Below are positions 7,485 to 14,363 of a stretch of 25,702 bases of DNA, piece after piece (the stretch's first letter is position 1; the number at the start of each line of letters is the position of its first letter). The notes under the pieces were generated by a model. It ran no database searches. It had not been told where the DNA came from and worked only from the letters and a program-made list of their open reading frames with translations. This stretch comes from a virus. The stretch covers positions 1 through 25,702 of the IMG/VR virus record IMGVR_UViG_3300048444_000020, one strand, 5' to 3'. The position numbers were made by a program, and so were the translations under genes.

Positions 7485-8455
7485 GCGATTTTTACTAATT
7501 CTTTTAAGTTTTCTTTACCACGTACTTGCGGAAGGAAACCTAGAACACGCAGTGGGAAAACGTCTAGTCCACATGCTTGAAGATCTGACTTGTGTTGATC
7601 CAACATTTTAAGGAACTTCTTTCTTTTAATATCTATAGTTGCCTTTGCAGTCGGAGATCCAACGTGTCCGATTAGATCTGTATATTTACCTGTTTCCACG
7701 TAACGTGTAATAGCTTGCATGATAACACGATACTGGTAACCTTCACCAATACACGCACCGTAAGTATCAGTCGTTTCATTATATTCACCACCAAGAGTGT
7801 ATTCTGTAGAAGAATGATTCTCGATCCAGTCCTGTACTTTAGGTATGGACGTGTATAGGATATATGGTTGAGGAGTTCCTGCCTCTTCCATAACCATTTT
7901 TACTACACGGTTTCTACAAGTCTTATCTCTGGTTTTACCATAGATTCTTATGAACTCATCGTTGATTGCTTTCTCATTGTTCTTGATACGACCAGTAGAT
8001 ACTTTTCGACTCAAGTGTTTACGCATGTCAACTTCTTTATTGAGATGTTTGGGATATCCCTCGTTCTCTCTTGCTTGTACATCTTCCATCTGTTCTGGTG
8101 TACCAGCGAACAAAGTAAAGATCCAGTCCTTTTGTCCCAAAGCACGAATTGCCTCAGATCTACCGTAACCATATACAAGAACATAAGGTTTGTCGTATTC
8201 ATCACCACGGAAGTAAACAGCTGGGGGACATTCTTGATTATCCACACCATCTGCGAAAGACATTCGCAACTGTTCGATTTCAGCGGGAGTGTGAGTTTCT
8301 ACCTTACCAATGTTACCTTCGATATCATCAATGTGAATCAGATCAAAAGATAGTTTGGTATTTTTTACGGATGTTACACCAAGATCGGTGTAGTCGGGTA
8401 ACGCAACAGCGTCACAGTTTGAATTGGCATAATCTGCCAGTGCTATAATAGCCAT
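7481..8455 (-). CDS. ParB/sulfiredoxin-fold domain protein
   Basis: This 324-aa protein carries an N-terminal ParB-like nuclease-fold domain (about 35-145). LIHIDDIEGN begins the domain, and EIEQLRMSFADG and the phosphate-binding-type motif GYGRSEAIRALG (96-107) follow. Next come ENEGYPKHLNKEVDMRKHL, equivalent to the ParB EN-x-R-L-P box. In the motif the usual GxRR becomes GYGR. The C-terminal half is unrecognised, helix-rich and basic. Phage ParB-fold proteins include DNA nucleases, CTP-dependent switches and regulators, and which applies here cannot be told. AGGAG on the minus strand precedes the ATG. It is followed by the tRNA gene and preceded in the same direction by the DruA-like gene. 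Confidence 0.75.
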   Translation of the reverse strand: MAIIALADYANSNCDAVALPDYTDLGVTSVKNTKLSFDLIHIDDIEGNIGKVETHTPAEIEQLRMSFADGVDNQECPPAVYFRGDEYDKPYVLVYGYGRSEAIRALGQKDWIFTLFAGTPEQMEDVQARENEGYPKHLNKEVDMRKHLSRKVSTGRIKNNEKAINDEFIRIYGKTRDKTCRNRVVKMVMEEAGTPQPYILYTSIPKVQDWIENHSSTEYTLGGEYNETTDTYGACIGEGYQYRVIMQAITRYVETGKYTDLIGHVGSPTAKATIDIKRKKFLKMLDQHKSDLQACGLDVFPLRVLGFLPQVRGKENLKELVKIA

Positions 8456-8522
8456 ATGATTTCTCCTATTGGATTAAATTAAGTGAAGTATAAGACTCAA
8501 TGAGAATTATAAAACACAGTAT

Positions 8523-8553
8523 TATTTATAAGATTTCTATCTTATAATGTCAA
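8523..8553 (-). promoter_or_regulatory. Composite sigma70/late promoter for the ParB-like gene
   Basis: On the minus strand, TTGACA (8553-8548), exactly 17 bases, then TATAAATA (8530-8523). The first six bases (TATAAA) serve as a sigma70 -10 and the full octamer is an exact T4 late box. The expected start near 8517 gives a leader of about 60 bases. The -35 lies inside the end of the DruA-like gene. Confidence 0.75.
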
Positions 8554-9667
8554 TATCGTCTGCATTTACATTCCATGTTTCCACGGTACGTCTCAGACGA
8601 CCTTCGCTCTTGAGTTTGTCATAACGTTTGACGGCATTCTTACGCCACCATTCGGTAACACCTTCAAGAGAAAATCTGTCGAAGTTTTCCTTCTTAATTA
8701 ATGTATCAGTTTCTAGGTTTAGATACTGCGGTACATTTTCATAACCGTATGTTGATACGAACGAACGTTTCTGTTCGGTCAGATCCTTTGCATCTGAGAA
8801 AGTTTGACAGAACTTCTTATAGGCAACTTCATCATGTACCTTGAGAGAGGCTTTGATGATAGATGCCATCTTGGTTTGAGTCTTTAGTTTACGAGATGAG
8901 GCGTCAACTGGAACCAAGGGTTCACCACCATTTTTCTCAATGAACCATGCACTTAGTCTGCGGAAAGTGTCGTCATTGATAAGTGGTAAGAAGTTTGAGT
9001 CTGTCAAACCATTGAATCGCAAGAATGGTTTCATACCATCGTATTGCGAAGCAGACTTAGTTGAACCATATAATGATGTAGTCTCGAACATACAGAAGTT
9101 ACTGTTGTACTTCTTGTTCAATGCTTCACGTGTATAATGGGAACAACAAATTGCGGCCAGTAATTTACCACCAAGATAGTTGAAACCAAACGGTTGAGTA
9201 GGTACAATGTTGAACCCCATGATTGCGGAGTCATTGAACCTTTTCATAATGTCTGGATTCATACTGTCTAGCGGTTTTCCTAACCATTCGTTTCTGGGTT
9301 TACTATTAATAGTAGGGGAACCGAAACGAATCATACCAATTACTTTGTTGGTATTCTTTTCTTTAATTACCCACTTCAGTCCCTTGCCTGGGATTGATGC
9401 TTCCACTGGTGCGGATGTGACAATCTCCATATAGGACATGAATTGTTGTGCGGGCGATTCTGCGATTACGAACTCCATCTCCGAAGGATGTATATCGAAA
9501 TCACTGAACAAGTCTTCTTCAGGGCCCATGCCTGGCAGAGAGTACGGAAAGGATTCCATACGTTCCATCTTGACTTGTCTCATGTATTCATCGATGCGTT
9601 CTATGTTTCCAAAGAACTCATCAAAAGCGTTTGCACCATACAGTGCATCTTTGTGACTTAAAATCAT
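8537..9667 (-). CDS. DruA/DUF4338-like protein of unknown role
   Basis: This is a 376-aa protein. Residues ~98-225 show a motif order recalled from the DUF4338 family (which includes DruA of the Druantia anti-phage system). That order is IGMIRFGSP (110-118), then KPRNEWLGKP (123-132), then GFNIVPTQPFGFNYLGGKLL (151-170). FETTSLYGSTKSASQYDGMK (194-213) follows. The DruA equivalents have G-x-x-GF, an R-x-WIGW box, an N-x-RF-x-I-x-P box with an L-A-S/G-x-x-L helix, and an L-E-T-F box. The N-terminal ~95 residues are acidic and unrecognised. The C-terminal ~150 residues are helical and end in a charged WWRKNAVKRYD segment. GAGG is 8 bases before the start on the minus strand. Family membership is a motif-level inference and function is unknown. 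Confidence 0.6.
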   Translation of the reverse strand: MILSHKDALYGANAFDEFFGNIERIDEYMRQVKMERMESFPYSLPGMGPEEDLFSDFDIHPSEMEFVIAESPAQQFMSYMEIVTSAPVEASIPGKGLKWVIKEKNTNKVIGMIRFGSPTINSKPRNEWLGKPLDSMNPDIMKRFNDSAIMGFNIVPTQPFGFNYLGGKLLAAICCSHYTREALNKKYNSNFCMFETTSLYGSTKSASQYDGMKPFLRFNGLTDSNFLPLINDDTFRRLSAWFIEKNGGEPLVPVDASSRKLKTQTKMASIIKASLKVHDEVAYKKFCQTFSDAKDLTEQKRSFVSTYGYENVPQYLNLETDTLIKKENFDRFSLEGVTEWWRKNAVKRYDKLKSEGRLRRTVETWNVNADDIDIIR

Positions 9668-9693
9668 TTATAATACCTCATCATCTGTTACAC

Positions 9694-9722
9694 ATTATAC
9701 AGTATGTAGCAAAGTTTGTCAA
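9694..9722 (-). promoter_or_regulatory. sigma70 promoter for the DruA-like gene
   Basis: On the minus strand, TTGACA (9722-9717), 17 bases and TATAAT (9699-9694): a perfect consensus. The expected start near 9687 leaves a ~20-base leader containing GAGG. The TGA stop of the upstream dioxygenase-like gene (9721-9719) is inside the -35. Confidence 0.9.
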
Positions 9723-10414
9723 GTAATTTTTAATCGGTCTTGAGAATGATGTCCGTTGTATGTAGGTGGGTGGTTGTCGGTAGTAATATATTCCCACGCA
9801 ACACTATATCTAAATCGATCACTGGTGTTCCGATAACAACTGTGAATCAACTGGGGGTGAAATAGTATGGCAAAGGGTTCATCTAGTTCAATGTCTATTA
9901 CTTCTTTCCAATGTTTATCTGATATCCATTCGAATACACCGTGAGAATCTAATTCGTGAGATATTAGTTCGTGTTGAGAATTAGGTATAATCCGTAGACA
10001 CCCATTCTCTCTTGTTGCACCTTGAACAAACACATCGCAACTGATCATCTTATTTGGATCTGCCTTTATGTAATAATTGTCTTGATGCCAATCTACAGAG
10101 AATCCTTTACGTGGTATCATGGGGAAGAACTTAGAGATATATGTCTCTATATTGGGCCCTATCAGTTCCCTTGCATACTTAACCAAAGTCTCATTTCTGC
10201 CAAGTCTAAATAGTTTACCAGATAACGACATCGCACAATCAAGTTTACATGGATTGTTCGGGTAGTTCATAACCCAATACTGATCGGGAGTTTCCATACC
10301 AATGTGGGCAAGATTATGACACTCTTCCAACAACTCATCGTACTCCGATTCGTTGAGAAAGTCGGTAACTATGACATAACCGCATTCATGGAATTTTTTA
10401 ATATCTCTGTTCAT
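9719..10414 (-). CDS. Phytanoyl-CoA dioxygenase-like 2OG-Fe(II) oxygenase
   Basis: This 231-aa protein has the PhyH family layout. It begins with the typical FHECGYVIVTDFLNESEYD (8-26). The iron ligands are H110 and D112 in VDWHQDNYY, with a distal histidine at H191 in FHPQLIHSCYRN. An arginine downstream in SDRFRYSV is the likely 2-oxoglutarate binder. The full catalytic set is therefore present. The substrate is unknown; marine phage members may modify proteins, nucleic acids or small metabolites. No Shine-Dalgarno sequence is visible before ATG 10414, and a GATAAATA box ends only 6 bases upstream. It is the first gene of the minus-strand block. Confidence 0.85.
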   Translation of the reverse strand: MNRDIKKFHECGYVIVTDFLNESEYDELLEECHNLAHIGMETPDQYWVMNYPNNPCKLDCAMSLSGKLFRLGRNETLVKYARELIGPNIETYISKFFPMIPRKGFSVDWHQDNYYIKADPNKMISCDVFVQGATRENGCLRIIPNSQHELISHELDSHGVFEWISDKHWKEVIDIELDEPFAILFHPQLIHSCYRNTSDRFRYSVAWEYITTDNHPPTYNGHHSQDRLKIT

Positions 10415-10420
10415 GCGAGT

Positions 10421-10428
10421 TATTTATC
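10421..10428 (-). promoter_or_regulatory. Variant late promoter (GATAAATA) for the dioxygenase-like gene
   Basis: Seven of eight bases match TATAAATA on the minus strand. With normal late spacing the transcript would begin at or within a base or two of ATG 10414. It lies back to back with the plus-strand late box at 10430-10437. Confidence 0.5.
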
Positions 10429-10429
10429 G

Positions 10430-10437
10430 TATAAATA
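10430..10437 (+). promoter_or_regulatory. Late promoter for the tail-tube-like gene
   Basis: An exact TATAAATA, 22 bases before ATG 10460, with TATAGGAGA as ribosome binding site between. This fits late expression of a structural protein. Confidence 0.85.
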
Positions 10438-10459
10438 GAAGGGTATAGGAGAACATTTA

Positions 10460-10951
10460 ATGGCAGAACTAACTACTAACAAAAACTACTTGCAACCTAC
10501 TGGATTTCGTGTTATAATAAGTAGGCAAAATTACCCAAACCTTGAGTACTTTGCACAAGGAGTAAACCACCCTGGCTCTACAGTTTCTCCATTGGAACTG
10601 GGAACACCAAGGATTACTTCTATCCCTTTAGCGGGAGATAAGATTACATACGGTAGTCTTACTATGGATATCATACTTGACGAAAACATGGTATCATATA
10701 AAGAGATGCAAGGTTGGTTAGAGAATACGTTGAACTTAAATCAGACATCTAATTCAGATGCGGAGTTCAATCCATATCGTGACATTACTGTCAGTATCCT
10801 ATCCAGTCATAACAATGCGAATACGCAGATACTATATAAGGACTGTATACCAACAAATATTAGTTCTATAGCGTTGACTGCCAATACGTCTACCGTATCG
10901 TTTTTAACCTTTAATGTGGAGTTTAGATTTTCGTCTTTTGAATTGAGATAA
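10460..10951 (+). CDS. Second tail-tube-fold protein (gp19-like paralogue)
   Basis: This 163-aa protein shares the gp19 pattern. IPLAGDKITYGSLTMDIILD here aligns with LKIAGDRTFANWTVTIINDT of gp19. The following helix YKEMQGWLENTLN aligns with VRDAMERWMNGIN, and both end in a beta strand of type F-x-V-E-F. Overall identity by eye is low. In T4 the tube-fold paralogues gp54 and gp48 sit at the baseplate-tube junction but are longer. This protein is closer in size to gp19 itself. It may be an alternative tube subunit, a tube-initiating ring or a tail-tip component. It has its own late promoter and ribosome binding site and lies far from gene 19. Confidence 0.75.
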   Translation: MAELTTNKNYLQPTGFRVIISRQNYPNLEYFAQGVNHPGSTVSPLELGTPRITSIPLAGDKITYGSLTMDIILDENMVSYKEMQGWLENTLNLNQTSNSDAEFNPYRDITVSILSSHNNANTQILYKDCIPTNISSIALTANTSTVSFLTFNVEFRFSSFELR

Positions 10952-10952
10952 T

Positions 10953-11594
10953 ATGCATTTTATTGAATTGAAGAATCCAAGGGTTCTTGATATATTAGAA
11001 AGGTTTCGTTATTTGTATCGTGATAAATATGACATCACCGAAACCAACCTACCTCTGTCTGACTTACTTGGGCATGGGGAAGAATACGTATCAGATGAAT
11101 ACCTAAGAGAAGTTTTGAAGATGGGGGAGAATCATGATGGTTCACCTAGAGCCGCCTTCTCATATCCAATAAAACCAGATCACTATCGTGGTACTGACAC
11201 TCAGTACAAAAAAGATTATAATGGTGTTGATCAGGATATGCGACTAGAAGTCGGATTCAAAGAATCCGCATTAACTCAACTGTATCCGCCTCAAGGTTTT
11301 ATTGACTGGCACAATAACGCTAACTCTTCGACATATAATATTTTATTTACGTGGAGTGAAACTGGTGATGGTTGGTTCAAGTGGTATGATAAAGAGAACA
11401 ACAAGGTAGTGACTATGCCCGATAAAAAGGGGTGGAGTGCGAAAGCAGGATACTTTGGTAATTATGGTGACGGTGATCTATGTTACCATAGTGCATACAC
11501 TGATTGTTGGAGAATGACAATGGCATATGTAGTACCCAATGATGCGAAAGAATATTGGGAACAAATGTGCGACTATATACAATGTGAGGATTAA
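10953..11594 (+). CDS. 2OG-oxygenase-like (double-stranded beta-helix) protein with HxN
   Basis: This 213-aa protein has a region (105-195) that reads like a 2-oxoglutarate/iron oxygenase core: LYPPQGFIDWHNNANSS, then YNILFTWSETGDGWFKWYD, then AGYFGN. LCYHSAYTDCWRMTMAYVV closes the core. H120, H179 and R187 fit the two histidine ligands and the co-substrate arginine. The usual aspartate two residues after the first histidine is N122. Similar WHNNAN proteins are, from memory, common in marine T4-like phages, so the asparagine may be characteristic of the family. The start is one base after the tail-tube-like stop, suggesting coupling. Catalytic activity is uncertain. Confidence 0.6.
   Translation: MHFIELKNPRVLDILERFRYLYRDKYDITETNLPLSDLLGHGEEYVSDEYLREVLKMGENHDGSPRAAFSYPIKPDHYRGTDTQYKKDYNGVDQDMRLEVGFKESALTQLYPPQGFIDWHNNANSSTYNILFTWSETGDGWFKWYDKENNKVVTMPDKKGWSAKAGYFGNYGDGDLCYHSAYTDCWRMTMAYVVPNDAKEYWEQMCDYIQCED
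11194..11222 (+). promoter_or_regulatory. Candidate internal sigma70 promoter upstream of uvsY
   Basis: CTGACA (11194-11199), 17 bases, TATAAT (11217-11222), inside the oxygenase-like coding region and about 380 bases before uvsY. It would explain early expression of uvsY, the glutaredoxin and uvsW, which otherwise lie behind a late promoter. Confidence 0.45.
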
Positions 11595-11597
11595 ATT

Positions 11598-12047
11598 ATG
11601 AAGTTAGATTTAGAAATGATATTAGGTGAGTGGAGAACGGATTGTCAAATCCCTACACACCAACTTGACGAAACGTCTCGTAACACACCGATGTTACATG
11701 CGAAATATTTGCAGTACCTATCTACAGCCAAGTTATCACTTAAACGTGCCGAACACGTACAGAAGATTTTACTTAAAGACAAGTGGTTGTACTATAACGG
11801 CAAGATGGATGAAGATGCAATCAAATCAAAAGGATGGGAACCAGATCCATTCAACGGTCTGAAGATTCTCAAAGGTGAGATGGAACATTACTACGACTCT
11901 GATCCAGAGATACAACGTAGTGAAGAGAAAATTGCGTATCTTAAAACTGTTATAGATACATTAAATGAAATTGTTAATAATCTAAACTGGAGACATCAAA
12001 CGATCGGTAACATGATCAGATGGAAACAGTTTGAGGCGGGAGCATAA
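11598..12047 (+). CDS. uvsY: UvsY recombination mediator
   Basis: This 149-aa protein (T4 UvsY is 137 aa) loads the UvsX recombinase onto gp32-coated single-stranded DNA. Shared features with T4 UvsY are the N-terminal helix with DLEMILGEWRTDC, the central MLHAKYLQYLSTAKLSLKRA and DKWLYYNGKMDEDA. The very similar C-terminus is WRHQTIGNMIRWKQFEAGA (T4 ends RAFEAGK). It has GAGG before ATG 11598. The glutaredoxin gene starts two bases after its stop, and uvsW follows. Confidence 0.9.
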   Translation: MKLDLEMILGEWRTDCQIPTHQLDETSRNTPMLHAKYLQYLSTAKLSLKRAEHVQKILLKDKWLYYNGKMDEDAIKSKGWEPDPFNGLKILKGEMEHYYDSDPEIQRSEEKIAYLKTVIDTLNEIVNNLNWRHQTIGNMIRWKQFEAGA

Positions 12048-12048
12048 A

Positions 12049-12297
12049 ATGAAATATATTGTATTAGGTGGTCAACACTGTGGGTATTGCACCCAAGCAA
12101 AAAATCTCTTGGAAAGAAAAGAATTGGATTACGAGTATCGTGATATGATGGATATCAATCCTAAAGAGATGACTCGACTTACGGATATCGCTGGCATACC
12201 ACAGTTCAGAACTGTACCACAGATCTTCGTTGTAGAAGGAGAGACTTGGTGTTACGTTGGTGGATACACCGAGTTGAATCACACCCTTAATGGATAA
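12049..12297 (+). CDS. Glutaredoxin
   Basis: This 82-aa glutaredoxin/thioredoxin-fold redox protein has active site C11-G-Y-C14. A cis-proline motif TVPQIFV (near residue 58) and a C-terminal GGYTEL complete the glutathione-binding pattern. It probably supplies electrons to a phage or host ribonucleotide reductase, as T4 NrdC does. ATG 12049 is chosen rather than an in-frame TTG at 12031, because GGCGGGAG lies at the right distance and the beta strand KYIVLG begins immediately. The stop overlaps the uvsW start (8 shared bases). Confidence 0.93.
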   Translation: MKYIVLGGQHCGYCTQAKNLLERKELDYEYRDMMDINPKEMTRLTDIAGIPQFRTVPQIFVVEGETWCYVGGYTELNHTLNG

Positions 12298-13786
12298 CCA
12301 GATTCGCATAGGATTGCAGAACCACTCTCTATTATCAGTCGAGTGTAATGCACATCAAAGTCAGGAATTACGAGACTACTTCTCGTTCTTCGTTCCTGGC
12401 TATCGTTTCATGCCTGCATTTAAAGCACGGAGATGGGACGGTAAAATAAAGTTATACAACATGGTGACCAAGACATTACCTGTTGGACTTTATACTCACC
12501 TTAAAAAGTTTTGTGCGGACAGATTCTATCCACTACAACTAGTAGAACATGAAGTCTACGGTCACCCTGCTATGAAGAATAAGGTTGATCATCCCACACT
12601 CATGAAAGAAATAAAAGACTACGATGCACCGTTCGATGTTCGTGGTTACCAGTACGATGCAATTGTACATGGTATAGAAAACAAAAGGGCCCTTCTACTG
12701 TCACCTACAGGTAGTGGTAAATCGTTTATCATATATAACCTTATGAAATGGGTACTAGAACGTACTCGTAGAAAGGTACTGATTATTGTTCCTACAACAA
12801 GTCTAGTGGAACAGATGTATAAGGATTTCGAAGACTACGGTATGGATGTTGCAAACGAGGCACATCGTATCTATTCGGGTAAGGAGAAGAAGACTGATAA
12901 ACGAATAATCATCTCTACATGGCAGTCGATCTATCGATTCGGTACAGAGTGGTTTACTCAGTTTGATTCTGTATTCGGTGACGAGGTTCACCTATTTAAG
13001 GCGAAGTCTCTATCCACAATGATGGACAAGTGTGTGAATGCCTCTTATAGATGGGGTACGACTGGTACATTAGATGGTACTGAAACAAACAAATTGGTAC
13101 TAGAAGGTTTATTCGGCCCCACATTCACGGTGACTACCACCGTAAAACTGATGGAGAGCCAAACCTTGGCAGAACTGGACATATCTGTCCTGTTACTGCG
13201 ATACCATAACGATATCTGTGAAATGATGAAAGACAAATCATATCAGGAAGAGGTTGACTACATTGTGACCAATCCAGATAGACTGCGATTCGTTACCAAC
13301 CTTGCAATGTCACAGGAAGGGAACACTCTGGTACTATTCCAGTTTGTTGAAAAACATGGGAAGTTACTTTACGATCAAATAAAAGAAAAAGTAAAAGATG
13401 ATCGTAAGGTCTTTTATGTGTCGGGGGAAGTTGATGCGACTGACCGTGAACAGATAAGAGGAATCGTAGAAGGACAAAAAAATGCTATCATTGTTGCCTC
13501 ACTTGGAACTTTTTCTACTGGGATTAATATACGGAATCTCCATAATATCATATTTGCTTCTCCAAGTAAATCACAAGTTAAGGTTCTTCAATCTATCGGC
13601 CGAGGGTTACGAAAGTCTGACGATGGGCGTACTACTAAGCTTTATGATATATCAGACGATCTACATACTAGAGGTTACAAAAACTTTACTTTAAAACATA
13701 GTGCAGAAAGGATTAAGATATATACTAAAGAGGGGTTCAGATACAAGATCTACCCTATAAATTTAAAAGGACATAATGATGAGTGA
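12290..13786 (+). CDS. uvsW: UvsW DNA/RNA-DNA helicase
   Basis: This 498-aa superfamily-2 helicase (T4 UvsW is 503 aa) unwinds R-loops and branched DNA and shifts replication from origin-dependent to recombination-dependent mode. Visible parts are an N-terminal DNA-binding domain with FVPGYRFMPAFKARRWDGKI and motif I SPTGSGKS (138-145). Motif II is DEVH (231-234), motif III-like is TGTLDG, and motif VI is SIGRGLRKSDDGR starting at 435. VYYVSGEVD-like and STGINIRNLHN segments match T4. The C-terminus overlaps the next gene by 11 bases. Confidence 0.96.
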   Translation: MDNQIRIGLQNHSLLSVECNAHQSQELRDYFSFFVPGYRFMPAFKARRWDGKIKLYNMVTKTLPVGLYTHLKKFCADRFYPLQLVEHEVYGHPAMKNKVDHPTLMKEIKDYDAPFDVRGYQYDAIVHGIENKRALLLSPTGSGKSFIIYNLMKWVLERTRRKVLIIVPTTSLVEQMYKDFEDYGMDVANEAHRIYSGKEKKTDKRIIISTWQSIYRFGTEWFTQFDSVFGDEVHLFKAKSLSTMMDKCVNASYRWGTTGTLDGTETNKLVLEGLFGPTFTVTTTVKLMESQTLAELDISVLLLRYHNDICEMMKDKSYQEEVDYIVTNPDRLRFVTNLAMSQEGNTLVLFQFVEKHGKLLYDQIKEKVKDDRKVFYVSGEVDATDREQIRGIVEGQKNAIIVASLGTFSTGINIRNLHNIIFASPSKSQVKVLQSIGRGLRKSDDGRTTKLYDISDDLHTRGYKNFTLKHSAERIKIYTKEGFRYKIYPINLKGHNDE

Positions 13787-14219
13787 TTTAGATCTCTATT
13801 CAGTGAAACATTTAAAACTTGTAACAGGAGAAGAAGTTCTCGCCGAAATTATCGAAGAGGATGATTACGATGTTGTTATGAGACGTGCATTAAAATTGCA
13901 AACGGATATTGCACCAGATAAAACTAGATACCACTCATTCCGTACATTCATGACATACATGGATGATCCCGAAACTTTTGTAATTTTAAAATCGCCTTCC
14001 ATAGTGGCAGTAACTTATCCGATGCCTCAGATGTTACAACAGTATAAGATGACGATCGAAGAGATAGAGACTGGACAAGACTACAATCAACAGAGAGAAG
14101 CGGCTAAGGTTGCAACTTCTATGTTGGATGAACTCATGGATAAGATGTCCAACGACAATAATGATGAAGGTGGTGGAGACAGTGACAGTAATGTTATCAA
14201 GTTTCCAACCATGCACTAA
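13776..14219 (+). CDS. Possible Sm-like small protein upstream of gene 55
   Basis: This is a 147-aa acidic protein of unassigned family. The N-terminal ~90 residues contain LYSVKHLKLVTGEEVLAEII and, after DDY, VVMRRALKLQ, then a second strand pair ending SIVAVTYPMPQ. This resembles the five-stranded Sm/LSm (Hfq-like) arrangement, where a 'V-x-LxxGexvxaxI' strand pair is diagnostic. The C-terminal 50 residues are a helix followed by a disordered Asp/Asn/Gly tail. ATG 13776 has AAAAGG upstream, and a second ATG is at 13779. RNA binding is only an inference. A minus-strand promoter at 14254-14282 points into this gene. Confidence 0.7.
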   Translation: MMSDLDLYSVKHLKLVTGEEVLAEIIEEDDYDVVMRRALKLQTDIAPDKTRYHSFRTFMTYMDDPETFVILKSPSIVAVTYPMPQMLQQYKMTIEEIETGQDYNQQREAAKVATSMLDELMDKMSNDNNDEGGGDSDSNVIKFPTMH

Positions 14220-14253
14220 ATCGTATGTTCACAGCGGGGCAAAGACGGCTTTG

Positions 14254-14282
14254 ATTATACAGGCAGTGGCAACTTTTGTCAA
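14254..14282 (-). promoter_or_regulatory. Divergent sigma70 promoter antisense to the 13776 gene
   Basis: On the minus strand, TTGACA (14282-14277), 17 bases and TATAAT (14259-14254): a perfect consensus. The expected start is near 14247. Nothing coding and convincing lies downstream on this strand, so an antisense RNA into the preceding gene is likely. Confidence 0.75.
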
Positions 14283-14306
14283 GCGTTTAATTAAATTTTT
14301 TTATAG

Positions 14307-14335
14307 TTGACACAGAGTACCAAATGTGGTATAAT
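14307..14335 (+). promoter_or_regulatory. sigma70 promoter of gene 55
   Basis: TTGACA (14307-14312), 17 bases and TATAAT (14330-14335) with TGG before the -10. The leader is about 20 bases, with AGGAG at 14348-14352. Confidence 0.95.
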
Positions 14336-14363
14336 GTACGTTATATTAGGAGTGATATATAAA

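Noticed and set aside
7868-8448. Several plus-strand frames opposite the ParB-like gene
   Set aside because: Shadows of the minus-strand coding frame; no ribosome binding sites and atypical composition rich in Cys, Ser and Phe.
10490-10518. TTGCAA-N17-TATAAT inside the tail-tube-like gene
   Set aside because: The -35 matches at only four positions and lies within coding; too weak to list as a feature.
14034-14216. Hydrophobic 60-aa frame on the minus strand downstream of the antisense promoter
   Set aside because: It starts with GTG without a ribosome binding site, and its Ile/Val-rich composition is the mirror of the acidic codons of the real gene.
14307-14363. TTG 14307 as start of gp55
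   Set aside because: This region is the -35, spacer and -10 of a perfect promoter; ATG 14364 follows AGGAG and aligns with T4 gp55.
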